Source of the DNA: Achromobacter veterisilvae | GTDB taxonomy: Bacteria > Pseudomonadota > Gammaproteobacteria > Burkholderiales > Burkholderiaceae_B | DNA: 64,000 nt | Assembly: GCF_900496975.1 (NCBI RefSeq) | Contig: NZ_UFQC01000007.1 | Location: 124,001-188,000, forward strand | Direction of reading: 5' to 3' | Shown: piece by piece, positions 54,046 to 62,714 of the stretch | Layout of the letters: each line of letters begins with the position of its first letter | Position numbering within the stretch: position 1 is the first letter of the stretch | The notes under the pieces: generated by a model | What the model was told of the DNA's origin: nothing | What the model saw: only the letters and a program-made list of their open reading frames with translations | Database searches by the model: none | Program-made: the position numbers and the translations under genes

Positions 54046-56171
54046 GGAATCGAAGTGCTTTCGGCGCCCAGCGGCACGACGTTGCCCAGGCGCTCTTTCA
54101 GGGACTGGGGCTGGCCGCTGAACATGGCTGCGTAATACACCGAATTGGACATCACGTTCTTCACGTAGGTGCGCGTTTCGTTGAACGGGATGGTCTCGGC
54201 GAAGATGGCGCCTTCCACCGGATGCGAGAAGGTCGAGCGCCAGTTGTGCGGACGCCGCGGGCCGGCGTTGTAGCCCGCGCTGGCCAGCATCTGCGAACCG
54301 TTCAGGTCTCGCAGCACCATGTTCAGGTAGTTGGTGCCCAGCTCGGTGTTGGTGTCGAAGTCGTTGACGCTGTCGGGCGTGAAGTTGCTCATGCCGATCT
54401 TGCCCGCCACCCACTTGGCGGTGGCCGGCATCAACTGCATCAGGCCCGAGGCGCCCACGTGCGAACGCGCGTCCATGATGAAGCGGGATTCCTGGCGGAT
54501 CAGGCCGTAGACCCAGGCCGGATCCAGCGCGATGGCGTTGGCCTTGGCGGTGACGCGGCCTTCGAAGGGCGCGATGAAGCGCTGGCTGAAGTCGAATTCC
54601 TTTTCGGTGCGGTCGGACGTGTTGACCACGCGGTCGTAGATGTTCTCGGCGCGGGCCAGTTCGGCGGCGGCCAGGAGCTGGCGGTCGCTCATGCCGCGCA
54701 GGCTGAAATTCCATTCGGGCACGGCCTCGGCGCGCCAGCCCAGGCGGAAGAGCTGGACCGCGCGGCGCAAGCCGGGATTGGCGCGGGCTTCGGCGATTTC
54801 CTGGTCGCTGACGGGCGCGGGACGCGGCGGCACGTTGATGCGGCGGCCCAGTTCCTCGGCGGCCAATTGGCCGTAGAAGTCGAAGCGGTCGGCGATGCTG
54901 GCGTAGGCGGCCGCGGCCTGTTCCTTGTTGCCGCGGGCGGCTTGCCCGCGCGCCTTCCAGTACACCCAGGATGGTTCGGCCTGCTGCGCGGCGGGCATCT
55001 GCTCGATGGAATCGATGACCCACTTCCAGTCGATCCTGGGCTGGCGCAAGGCGGCGCGCACCTTCCAGCCGGCGTTGTATTCCGTCATGCGGATGTGCCC
55101 GGCTTCCCGGTACCAGTCGTCCGCGCGGCTGTCCAGGTTCAGCGCGGCCACCAGCGCGTACTGCCCGCGCACCCAGGCCAGGTTCGACTTGGCCATGGAC
55201 TTGGACCATTCCGCGGACTTGGCCCATTCGCGGCGCAGGTAGGAATCGGCCACGCTGACGTCGGAACGCGCCAGGCGGGCAAGCGCGATGGTCACCAGTT
55301 CTTTCTCGTTGCGGCCCACGGGCAGACGGTCCTGGCGCGTCAGCCACTTCATGGGATCCTTCATGAGAAGGTCATAGGTTTTCAGGTCGCGGGGCTCGAA
55401 CATGTATTGCGCGAACTTGCGCGCATCGGCCGTCTTGTTGGCCTCGATGGCGTCGCGCAGTTGGGGCTCCAGTTGTTCCCACCCCAGCACGCCGTCGGCG
55501 ACGAGCTGGTCGTACAGCGCCCAGCAGGCGCCCCCCGGCGCGAACGCCGCCGTGGCCTGCGCGGCCGTGGCGCGCTGCCCGGTCATGTGCCTGGCGTCCA
55601 GGATGGCGCATTCGATCTGGGCGTTGCTGTTCTTCACCGGCGCCAGCTTGCGCACGGTTTCGAAGTCTCCGCTGCGGGCGGCCGCCAGCAGCCAGTCGCC
55701 GCGCAGGCGGTCGGCCAGGTAGGCGTCGGCGTTGCTGCCGATGAACTGTTGCAGCGCCGCGGTGGGCCGGCCAGTGGTGGGCGGGGTCCACAACTGGTAG
55801 CGCAGCAGCCAGTATTCGGGGTACATGCCCAGCGTGTCCGGCTTGGCCTGGGGCACCAGCGCGCCCAGGATGGACCATTGCTTGCGGTTCATGGCCTCGC
55901 GCGCCGCGACCACGGCGGCCAGCGCGGGCGTTTCGGCGGTGGGCGGCAGGCCCGCCAGCACCGCCGGCGGCACCGAGATGGCGGGCTGGGCGGCCTGGAC
56001 GGCGGGCTGGGGCTGCGTGTTGAGCGCCGCGCTGCGCTGTTGCGCGTCCACCGGCGCACAGGCCGCGGTGAAGAGCGCCACCAGCGGCAGCCAGCGGCGC
56101 AGGCCGGACCCGGCCTGGGCGGCGGCACGCGCGGTTTTCTGATACCGTCCGGATTGCAGAGTCTGTGTCAT
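54042..56171 (-). CDS. slt: Soluble-type lytic murein transglycosylase (Slt-like lipoprotein)
   Basis: Peptidoglycan-cleaving lytic transglycosylase (709 aa). Signal peptide with lipobox (LFTAACAP), suggesting attachment to the outer membrane, an alpha-superhelical U-domain of about 450 residues, then the SLT catalytic domain. The catalytic glutamate is E561 in RQESRF, followed by [17 protein letters not shown] and SAGYNAGP. The ATG 56171 has AAGGGACGGGG before it. It overlaps cca by four bases, so both are co-translated. Acts in wall turnover and recycling. Confidence 0.93.
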   Translation of the reverse strand: MTQTLQSGRYQKTARAAAQAGSGLRRWLPLVALFTAACAPVDAQQRSAALNTQPQPAVQAAQPAISVPPAVLAGLPPTAETPALAAVVAAREAMNRKQWSILGALVPQAKPDTLGMYPEYWLLRYQLWTPPTTGRPTAALQQFIGSNADAYLADRLRGDWLLAAARSGDFETVRKLAPVKNSNAQIECAILDARHMTGQRATAAQATAAFAPGGACWALYDQLVADGVLGWEQLEPQLRDAIEANKTADARKFAQYMFEPRDLKTYDLLMKDPMKWLTRQDRLPVGRNEKELVTIALARLARSDVSVADSYLRREWAKSAEWSKSMAKSNLAWVRGQYALVAALNLDSRADDWYREAGHIRMTEYNAGWKVRAALRQPRIDWKWVIDSIEQMPAAQQAEPSWVYWKARGQAARGNKEQAAAAYASIADRFDFYGQLAAEELGRRINVPPRPAPVSDQEIAEARANPGLRRAVQLFRLGWRAEAVPEWNFSLRGMSDRQLLAAAELARAENIYDRVVNTSDRTEKEFDFSQRFIAPFEGRVTAKANAIALDPAWVYGLIRQESRFIMDARSHVGASGLMQLMPATAKWVAGKIGMSNFTPDSVNDFDTNTELGTNYLNMVLRDLNGSQMLASAGYNAGPRRPHNWRSTFSHPVEGAIFAETIPFNETRTYVKNVMSNSVYYAAMFSGQPQSLKERLGNVVPLGAESTSIP

Positions 56172-56263
56172 GCCCCGTCCCTTATACACGGGCCCAGCAG
56201 CAAGCCCGCTTGCCGACCATCCGCATATCCGCCATCTTCGTCCACCCCCATCACAGCCACCGC

Positions 56264-56938
56264 ATGACTACGCAAAATACTCCAGAGGATACCGCAGTCC
56301 AGCTACGCACGCGATTGCGGAAAATGCGCGCCGAACTGCCGGAAGACCAGCGCAGCCGCGGCGGTCTGCTGATGCGCGCGCGGCTGTTCACCTGGCTGAA
56401 CGTGGCGCGCGACGAAGCCGTCCGCGCCGGCCGTCCGGCGCCCGCCACCGTGGCCGCCTTCTGGCCCATGGCGGACGAACCCGATCTGCGTCCCCTGCTG
56501 CAGCAATGGACCGACGGCGGCGTGGCGGTGGCGCTGCCCGTGATGCGCGAACGCAACGCGCCGCTGGCCTTCCTGCCCTGGACGCCGGACGCCGAGCTGC
56601 GCGCGGGCCCCTACGGCATCCAGGAACCGGTCCATGGCCCGGAATTGCTTCCCGACGTGGTGCTGGTGCCCACCCTGGGCTATACCGAGCAAGGCGACCG
56701 CCTGGGCTACGGCGGCGGCTATTACGACCGCAGCCTGGCCGCCCTGCGCGACCGCGGCCATTCGTTCATCGCGATCGGCATCGCCTGGAGCTGCGGCGAA
56801 CTGGACGCGGACTATGCCCCAGCCGCGCACGATTTCCGGCTGGACGCGGTGCTGACCCAGGACGGCTGGGTCCCCCAGGCGCCGCTGGAACAAGGCGGCG
56901 CAAGCGGCACGACGCTGCATAGCTACCGGATGAACTGA
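56264..56938 (+). CDS. 5-formyltetrahydrofolate cyclo-ligase
   Basis: Converts 5-formyl-THF to 5,10-methenyl-THF with ATP (224 aa). The ATP/substrate motif GYGGGYYDR is at 148-156, preceded by DVVLVPTLGYTEQGDRL. Start ATG 56264 (MTTQNTPEDTAVQLR) is favoured; a longer open frame runs upstream across the promoter of the divergent slt gene. In gammaproteobacteria 6S RNA often lies upstream of this gene; the 92-bp gap here is too small for it. Confidence 0.92.
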   Translation: MTTQNTPEDTAVQLRTRLRKMRAELPEDQRSRGGLLMRARLFTWLNVARDEAVRAGRPAPATVAAFWPMADEPDLRPLLQQWTDGGVAVALPVMRERNAPLAFLPWTPDAELRAGPYGIQEPVHGPELLPDVVLVPTLGYTEQGDRLGYGGGYYDRSLAALRDRGHSFIAIGIAWSCGELDADYAPAAHDFRLDAVLTQDGWVPQAPLEQGGASGTTLHSYRMN

Positions 56939-56962
56939 CGCACCAGTATCGCCCCGGCAGCT

Positions 56963-56979
56963 TGCACCAAAACGGTGCA
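56963..56979. promoter_or_regulatory. Near-perfect NtrC enhancer site
   Basis: TGCACCAAAACGGTGCA agrees with the NtrC consensus TGCACCA-N3-TGGTGCA except for one base (C for T at position 11). It is embedded in a perfect 10-bp inverted repeat AGCTTGCACC/GGTGCAAGCT (56959-56968 with 56974-56983). It lies 284 bp upstream of a sigma-54 promoter, a usual enhancer distance. Confidence 0.75.
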
Positions 56980-57214
56980 AGCTGTAACATACAGGGCTTC
57001 GCCTCGGATCGAGGCGCCCCGCAGCACCCCCACCCCGCAACGCCCCGCCCGCGGCCTTCCCTTGGCAACGCCCGCCGGGATCCGCACCATTTCCGCACTT
57101 CGCCGCGCCCTTTCGCGGCCCCCCAGCAGCGCAGGCATGTCCGCGCCGCGCCCGGCCCCTGCGCCATCCACCCCCTCCCCGCGCGTCGACCGCCATGGGG
57201 ATGGCGTTCCAACG

Positions 57215-57241
57215 CCCTTGGGAGGATATTGTTCCCAAGGG
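57215..57241. promoter_or_regulatory. Perfect inverted repeat just upstream of the sigma-54 promoter
   Basis: CCCTTGGGA (57215-57223) and TCCCAAGGG (57233-57241), 9-bp AT-rich spacer. It ends 22 bp before the -24 element. It may bind a second regulator or form a hairpin; no known consensus was matched. Confidence 0.5.
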
Positions 57242-57262
57242 GCCCGCCCGCCCCGGCAAAGC

Positions 57263-57278
57263 TGGCACGCGGGTTGCT
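57263..57278 (+). promoter_or_regulatory. Sigma-54 (-24/-12) promoter of the Anbu operon
   Basis: TGGCACG-CGGG-TTGCT, an exact match to the sigma-54 consensus TGGCACG-N4-TTGCW with the required GG-GC spacing. The expected transcription start is near 57289, about 45 bp before the ATP-grasp start codon. Confidence 0.88.
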
Positions 57279-57333
57279 TAATTCATCAGGGCCGCGCGCA
57301 AAGCCGGCCGCAAGCACCAGTACCGGAGGAGCC

Positions 57334-58767
57334 ATGAAGGACAGAACATCCCGTCCCGCCGCCTATGACGAAATGCGCGACAGCGCCGGCGGCATACGCT
57401 CCCACTACCAGGCCTTCGAGCGCTGGCACGGCGAGCAATCGGCGGAAGCCATGGCCGTGCGCCGGCTGGAGGCGGACCTGAGCTTCCGCCGCGTCGGCAT
57501 CACTTTCTCGGTCGCGGGCGACGCCGCCGGCACCGAGCGCCTGATTCCCTTCGACCTGATCCCGCGGATCATTCCCGCCGACGAATGGCGCCACCTGGAG
57601 GCGGGCCTGAAGCAGCGCGTGCGCGCGCTGAATATGTTCATCCACGACATCTACCACGGGCACGACATCGTGCGCGCCGGCGTGGTGCCCGCCGAACAGG
57701 TGTTCCTCAACGCCCAGTACCGCCCCGAGATGCAGGACGTGGACGTGGCCGAGGACATCTACTGCCACATCGCCGGCGTGGACATCGTGCGCGCCGGCGC
57801 GGGCGAATTCTATGTGCTGGAAGACAACCTGCGCGTGCCTTCCGGCGTGTCCTACATGCTGGAGAACCGCAAAATGTCGATGCGGCTGATGCCGGACGCC
57901 TTCGGCCGCATCAAGGTGGAGCCGGTGGCGCATTATCCCGACCTGCTGCTGGACAACCTGCGCGAGGTCGCCCCGCATGGCGGAGACGATCCCACCGTGG
58001 TGGTGCTGACCCCGGGCATGTACAACTCGGCCTACTTCGAACACGCCTTCCTGGCCCAGCAGATGGGCGTGGAGCTGGTCGAGGGCCAGGACCTGTTCGT
58101 CGAGCAGAACACCGTCTACATGCGCACCACGCAAGGGCCGCGGAAGGTGGACGTGATCTACCGCCGGCTGGACGACGACTTCCTGGACCCGCTGTCGTTC
58201 CGCGCCGATTCCGCGCTGGGCGTGCCCGGCCTGCTGTCGGTGTACCGCGCCGGCCGCGTCACGCTGGCCAACGCCATCGGCACCGGCATCGCGGACGACA
58301 AGTCCACCTACCTGCACGTGCCGGACATGATCCGCTTCTATCTCGGCGAGGAACCGGTGCTGTCCAACGTGCCGACCTGGCGCTGCGGCCGGCCGGACGA
58401 GCTGTCGCACGTGCTGGCCCACATGCACGAACTGGTGGTGAAGGAGGTCCACGGCTCGGGCGGCTACGGCATGCTCGTGGGCCCGTCCGCCTCCCGCGCG
58501 GAAGTCGACGCGTTCCGCGAGCGCGTGCGCGCCAACCCCGCCAACTACATCGCGCAGCCCACGCTGGCGCTGTCCACCGTGCCGACCTACGTCGAGTCCG
58601 GCGTGGCGCCCCGCCACGTGGACCTGCGCCCCTATGTGCTGTGCGGCAAGGATATCCGGACCGTGCCGGGCGGCCTGTGCCGCGTGGCGCTAACCGAGGG
58701 TTCGCTGGTGGTCAACAGCAGCCAGGGCGGCGGCACCAAGGACACGTGGGTGCTGGAGGAGAACTGA
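57334..58767 (+). CDS. Circularly permuted ATP-grasp protein (type 2, DUF404/407)
   Basis: First gene of the Anbu operon (477 aa). Family segments: LIPFDLIPRIIPADEWRHLE (about 66-85), VLNMFIHDIYH-type stretch, EDIYCHIAGVDIVRAG, FYVLEDNLRVPSGVSYMLENR (ATP/metal-binding Asp/Glu and Asn), VLTPGMYNSAYFEH, and the C-terminal HGSGGYGMLVGP. ATP-grasp enzymes form amide bonds; this group is predicted to ligate or tag peptides. ATG 57334 has GGAGGA directly upstream; a longer open frame through the promoter region is not coding. The next gene starts two bases after its stop. Confidence 0.92.
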   Translation: MKDRTSRPAAYDEMRDSAGGIRSHYQAFERWHGEQSAEAMAVRRLEADLSFRRVGITFSVAGDAAGTERLIPFDLIPRIIPADEWRHLEAGLKQRVRALNMFIHDIYHGHDIVRAGVVPAEQVFLNAQYRPEMQDVDVAEDIYCHIAGVDIVRAGAGEFYVLEDNLRVPSGVSYMLENRKMSMRLMPDAFGRIKVEPVAHYPDLLLDNLREVAPHGGDDPTVVVLTPGMYNSAYFEHAFLAQQMGVELVEGQDLFVEQNTVYMRTTQGPRKVDVIYRRLDDDFLDPLSFRADSALGVPGLLSVYRAGRVTLANAIGTGIADDKSTYLHVPDMIRFYLGEEPVLSNVPTWRCGRPDELSHVLAHMHELVVKEVHGSGGYGMLVGPSASRAEVDAFRERVRANPANYIAQPTLALSTVPTYVESGVAPRHVDLRPYVLCGKDIRTVPGGLCRVALTEGSLVVNSSQGGGTKDTWVLEEN

Positions 58768-58769
58768 AC

Positions 58770-59738
58770 ATGCTGAGCCGAACCGCCGACAGCCTGTTCT
58801 GGATGTGCCGCTACACCGAGCGCGCCGAGAACACCGCCCGCATGCTGGACGTGAACCTGCAGATGTCGCTGCTGCCGCAGGACGCGCAGACGCGCGAAGG
58901 CTCGTGGCTGGGCGTGCTGCGCATTTCCGAACTGCAGGGCCTGTACCAGCAGAAGTACGCGTCCATCTCGCCGCACGACGTGCTTCAGTACATGGTGCGG
59001 GATCCCGAGAATCCGTCGTCCATCTTTTCCTGCATGCGCGCCGCCCGCGAGAACGCGCGCGCCGTGCGCGGCAGCCTCACCACCGAGGTCTGGGAAACCT
59101 ACAACACCACTTGGCTCGAATTGCTGAAGCACCTGCACACCGGCCTGCTGGAGCGCAACCCGGGCGAGTTCTTCGAATGGGTGAAGTTCCGCTCGCACCT
59201 GGCGCGCGGCGTCACCACCGGCACCATGCTGCAGGACGAGGCCCTGTACTTCCTGCGCATCGGCATGCACCTGGAACGCGCCGACAACACCGCGCGCATG
59301 CTGGACGTGAAGTTCCACGAACGCGAGGGGAACGGACAGGAGGGCCGCAGCGAGCCCGCCGGCGCCGCGGCGCTGCAAAGCGAGTTCTACCGCTGGTCGG
59401 CGCTGCTCAGCTCGGTATCGGGACTGGAGATCTACCGCAAGGTGTACCGCGACGTCATCACCCCGGACCGCGTGGCCGAGCTGCTGATCCTGCACGGCGA
59501 CATGCCGCGCTCGCTGCTGGCCACGATGCGGGCGGTGGCCGACGATCTGGCGCGCGTCTCCAACCAGCGCTCGACCGAGACCGAACGGCGAGCGGGCATG
59601 CTATGTGCGGAACTGCAATACGGCCGAGTCGAAGACATCCTGGCCAGCGGACTGCACCAGTACCTGGACCATTTCCTCGACCGCATCAACGACCTGGGCA
59701 ACCGGATCAGCCAGGACTTCCTGGTGCCGCTGTCCTGA
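58770..59738 (+). CDS. Alpha-E domain protein (DUF403)
   Basis: Helical protein (322 aa) with the Alpha-E signature MLSRTADSLFWMCRYTERAENTARMLDV at the start, repeated in similar form near residues 165-190 (FLRIGMHLERADNTARMLDV). The family is defined by its gene neighbourhood with ATP-grasp and transglutaminase proteins; its biochemical role is unknown, possibly binding of the peptide substrate. It is translationally coupled to the ATP-grasp gene upstream (2-bp gap) and followed by the transglutaminase gene after 13 bp. Confidence 0.92.
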   Translation: MLSRTADSLFWMCRYTERAENTARMLDVNLQMSLLPQDAQTREGSWLGVLRISELQGLYQQKYASISPHDVLQYMVRDPENPSSIFSCMRAARENARAVRGSLTTEVWETYNTTWLELLKHLHTGLLERNPGEFFEWVKFRSHLARGVTTGTMLQDEALYFLRIGMHLERADNTARMLDVKFHEREGNGQEGRSEPAGAAALQSEFYRWSALLSSVSGLEIYRKVYRDVITPDRVAELLILHGDMPRSLLATMRAVADDLARVSNQRSTETERRAGMLCAELQYGRVEDILASGLHQYLDHFLDRINDLGNRISQDFLVPLS

Positions 59739-59751
59739 CACGGAGACAGGA

Positions 59752-60555
59752 ATGAAACAGATCATCACGCATCTCACGCACTACCGCTACACGGCGCCTG
59801 TCACCTACAGCATCCAGACCCTGCGCCTGACGCCGCGCGACGACGAACACCAGCGCGTCCTGCGCTGGCACATCGAGGCGCCCGGCGCGCTGGAAAAGCA
59901 GGTGGACGCCTACGGCAACATCACGCACACACTGACGCTGAACCACCCGCACACCGACATCGAACTGCGCGTGACCGGACAGGTGGTGGTGGCGCCGCTG
60001 GCGCGCGGCCTGCTGGGCGGCGAAGACAGCCGGCTGCCGGTGCACGCCTATTGCGTGCAGACGCCGCTGACCCAGGCCGACGACACCGTCATGGCGTTCG
60101 CGCGCGCGGCGCTGCCCGGCGGCCTGAATACGCCGGACGACATCCTGGCCCTGGCCACCGCCATCAGCGACCGCGTCGCCTACGAACCCGGCACCACCGA
60201 CGTCACCACGGCCGCGGCGCAGGTGCTGACCCTGGGCCACGGCGTCTGCCAGGACCACGCCCACCTGTTCCTGGCCTGCGTGCGCGGCCTGGGCGTGCCC
60301 GCCCGCTATGTCAGCGGCTATCTCTACACCACGGCCGAGCACGCGGCCAGCCACGCCTGGGCCGACGTCTGGCTGGACGGCGTCGGCTGGACCAGCGTGG
60401 ACATCACCAACCGCCAGTTCGCCTCGGACTGCCATTGCCGGCTGGCGGTGGCGCGGGACTACGACTCGGCCTCGCCGGTGCGCGGCGTGCGCAGCGGCGG
60501 CGGCAAGGAATCCATGGAAGTCAGCGTGCAGGTCCAGACGAGCCCCCAGCAGTAA
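59752..60555 (+). CDS. Transglutaminase-like cysteine protease of the Anbu operon
   Basis: Transglutaminase-superfamily protein (267 aa). N-terminal beta-rich domain (THYRYTAPVTYSIQTLRLTPR, the usual start) and the catalytic triad C166 (GHGVCQDHAHLF), H201 (SHAWADVWL) and D217 (VDITN). Members may hydrolyse or transfer amide bonds in peptides. The gene has a GGAGACAGGA site. It lies between the alpha-E gene and the Anbu peptidase gene, 55 bp before the latter. No signal peptide, so cytoplasmic. Confidence 0.92.
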   Translation: MKQIITHLTHYRYTAPVTYSIQTLRLTPRDDEHQRVLRWHIEAPGALEKQVDAYGNITHTLTLNHPHTDIELRVTGQVVVAPLARGLLGGEDSRLPVHAYCVQTPLTQADDTVMAFARAALPGGLNTPDDILALATAISDRVAYEPGTTDVTTAAAQVLTLGHGVCQDHAHLFLACVRGLGVPARYVSGYLYTTAEHAASHAWADVWLDGVGWTSVDITNRQFASDCHCRLAVARDYDSASPVRGVRSGGGKESMEVSVQVQTSPQQ

Positions 60556-60610
60556 CATTCGCGCGGCCGGGCCGCAATACAATGCGGCGTGGTTTTTCCA
60601 ATTTCCGATC

Positions 60611-61474
60611 ATGACCTACTGCGTAGCAGCCCGCCTTGATTCCGGCCTGGTCTTCCTGGCCGATTCCCGCACCAACGCCGGAGTCGACCAGATCAGCGTC
60701 TTCCGCAAAATGACCGTCTTCGAGCGCCCCGGCGAGCGCGTGATGGCGCTGATGACTTCCGGCAACCTGGCGGTCAGCCAGGCCGTGCTGAACGCGCTGA
60801 CGCGCCAGCGCGGCGAAAGCGGCGACACGCTCTGGAACGCGCCCGACATGTTCGAGGCCGCGCACCGCGTCGGCGCGGCGGTGCGCGACGTCTTTCACCG
60901 CGAGGCCCCGGTCCTGCACGAGCAGGGCGTGGACTTCAACGTCAACCTGATCTTCGGCGGCCAGATCGGCACCGAGCGCTGCCGGCTGTTCCAGGTGTAC
61001 TCGGCCGGCAATTTCATCGAGGCGGGACAGGAATGCCCGTACTTCCAGATCGGCGAAGCCAAGTACGGCAAGCCCATCCTGGACCGCGTGCTGCGTCCCG
61101 ACACCTCGCTGGACGAAGCCGCGAAGTGCGCGCTGATCTCCATGGACTCCACGCTGCGCTCGAACATCTCGGTGGGCCTGCCGCTGGACCTGCTGGTCTA
61201 CGACGCGGATGCGCTGCGCGTCACGCATTTCGCCAGCATCGACGAACACAACGAATACTTCCGCATGATCCGCGGCACCTGGGGCGAACGCCTGCGGCAG
61301 GTGTTCGCCGAAATCCCGGATCCCCTGTGGACCAGCCCGGAGGATCCCGTCTCGCTCGTGCCCTCCAGCCGCGTGCACCAGCCGCTGCGCGCCGAGCCCA
61401 TGGACGAGCCCAGGGCGAGCTACCCCTCGCCGCAGGTGCTGGCCGAAGATCCGGGCAAGGACCAGGCCAATTAG
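60611..61474 (+). CDS. Anbu: proteasome-type peptidase (ancestral beta subunit)
   Basis: N-terminal-nucleophile peptidase of the proteasome/HslV fold, Anbu (bacterial proteasome homologue) type (287 aa). After removal of Met, Thr becomes residue 1 (MTYCVAARL), with D17 (FLADSRTN) and K32 (VFRKM) completing the usual catalytic set. Family stretches: MTSGNLAVSQAV, FNVNLIFGGQIG, YSAGNFIEAG, YGKPILDRVL. A C-terminal tail of about 50 residues, Pro/Ser-rich, goes beyond the core. Last gene of the operon before a strong terminator. Predicted to assemble into an oligomer that degrades or processes peptides made or tagged by its neighbours; substrates are unknown. Confidence 0.94.
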   Translation: MTYCVAARLDSGLVFLADSRTNAGVDQISVFRKMTVFERPGERVMALMTSGNLAVSQAVLNALTRQRGESGDTLWNAPDMFEAAHRVGAAVRDVFHREAPVLHEQGVDFNVNLIFGGQIGTERCRLFQVYSAGNFIEAGQECPYFQIGEAKYGKPILDRVLRPDTSLDEAAKCALISMDSTLRSNISVGLPLDLLVYDADALRVTHFASIDEHNEYFRMIRGTWGERLRQVFAEIPDPLWTSPEDPVSLVPSSRVHQPLRAEPMDEPRASYPSPQVLAEDPGKDQAN

Positions 61475-61787
61475 GGACGGATTTTGAGACCAGGATTCCC
61501 GCCGTTCTGAGCAGGGATTCCGTCTGATACGGAGTCTCGGTGCCGCCTAGCCCCTTACATCGAGGCTCGCTTCGCGTTAAAGTTTCTTCAACGCATATGC
61601 ATGCCATATGCCCACCTTCCGAGGCCCGCCGCAATCCATCGCGGCGGGCCTTCGTGTTTTTTCCCGGCGGGATTCACTGCGTGGCGCGCGGCGTGACGTT
61701 TCCATGCACTCAGGGAAAATTCACCTTCCCCCGCCCCCTACACTGCATCGGATCGCATGCAAGCCAGGTGTAGGGAAGGATTCCGCC
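61475..61787. other. Intergenic region after the Anbu operon
   Basis: 313 bp without a gene. It contains the operon terminator (61622-61662). The rest precedes the DUF3800 gene and should carry its promoter; none is clear. Confidence 0.5.
61622..61662 (+). terminator. Strong Rho-independent terminator after the Anbu operon
   Basis: Perfect 11-bp stem AGGCCCGCCGC (61622-61632) with GCGGCGGGCCT (61641-61651), 8-base loop, followed by a T-rich tail ending in TTTTTT. Confidence 0.9.
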
Positions 61788-62582
61788 ATGCATTACGTCA
61801 TGTATCTGGACGAGTTCGGCCACATCGGCCCTTTTGTCTCCCGTGATCATGGAAAGCACAAAACAAGTCCAGTCTTCGGATTTGGCGGGCTTGTCTTGCC
61901 GGTAGAAGCAGTACGCGAATTCGCAATCTACTTCTACAAGCTGAAATGCCGCCTCTTGAAGTTCGAACTGGAACGACAAGCGGAACCTGCGTACCGGTGG
62001 GAAAAGAAAGGCGCCCAACTCTATACCGTCGGAAATGTGGAGAAATACCGACAGCTACGGACCGCCACGGGCCGATTGCTCAATCAGATCAAACAGATCG
62101 GCGGGCATGTGATCTATAGCGGCGAATGGAAATCAGCGGACACGGCATCGCATCGGCCAGCGGAGGTTTTCAAGCATCATCTGCTGCGTATTGTTCGGCT
62201 CACGGATCGGTTTTTCTCGGCACGGCAGGCGACTTTCATGCTCTTGATCGACGAACAACAGGCGGGCAGCGGTTGGCGCGAGATGAACGTGGAGGCCTGC
62301 ACGCTGGCGATGTTCGAAGATGCTGCCCACAGATGCAGAACGCTGATAGAGCCGCTGATTCAGGGCGAGAGCTATCTGTTTCAGACGCTTCAGTGCGCTG
62401 ATTGGATCTGCGGCTTGGTCGGCCGACTGTGCGCCTACCAGGTAGCGTCCAGCCAATACCAGGATTGGGAGATATTTCACCGCTATTTTTACGACCGCCT
62501 GCAGGCGGCAGCGCTCCCATGCAGTGGACTGGAGCGGCGGAAACATTCCACGGATCCTTCTGCCACCCCGCCTTCCGTATAA
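61788..62582 (+). CDS. DUF3800 domain protein
   Basis: 264-aa protein of the DUF3800 family. It shows YLDEFGHIG at residues 6-14 (the family's acidic motif, usually DESG) and LQCADWICGLVGRL near residue 205, the conserved C-terminal motif. The pairing of acidic residues suggests an RNase H-like or nuclease-like metal site, but no function is proven; DUF3800 genes are often found in mobile and defence regions. GC content is visibly lower than that of neighbouring genes, suggesting acquisition. No partner gene or mobile-element end was seen beside it. Confidence 0.85.
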   Translation: MHYVMYLDEFGHIGPFVSRDHGKHKTSPVFGFGGLVLPVEAVREFAIYFYKLKCRLLKFELERQAEPAYRWEKKGAQLYTVGNVEKYRQLRTATGRLLNQIKQIGGHVIYSGEWKSADTASHRPAEVFKHHLLRIVRLTDRFFSARQATFMLLIDEQQAGSGWREMNVEACTLAMFEDAAHRCRTLIEPLIQGESYLFQTLQCADWICGLVGRLCAYQVASSQYQDWEIFHRYFYDRLQAAALPCSGLERRKHSTDPSATPPSV

Positions 62583-62714
62583 ACCCTCCTTTCCGTCAAC
62601 CGAAACCCGGCTTGCAGAACGACGAATTCTCATTCCTGTCCCGACGGCCGACACTAAGGCCCTGGCCCGCGATGTCTCGTCGCGCGGGCCGCAATACAAC
62701 CACAGGAGTGAGAC

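Noticed and set aside
56939-57333. 6S RNA gene near the 5-formyl-THF cyclo-ligase gene
   Set aside because: The gap upstream of the ligase gene is only 92 bp, and the downstream region shows a sigma-54/NtrC promoter but no 6S-like long bulged hairpin.
60564-62701. Shared GGGCCGCAATACAA words before the Anbu and Bug genes
   Set aside because: A single 14-base match in GC-rich promoter DNA with no further similarity around it; likely chance.
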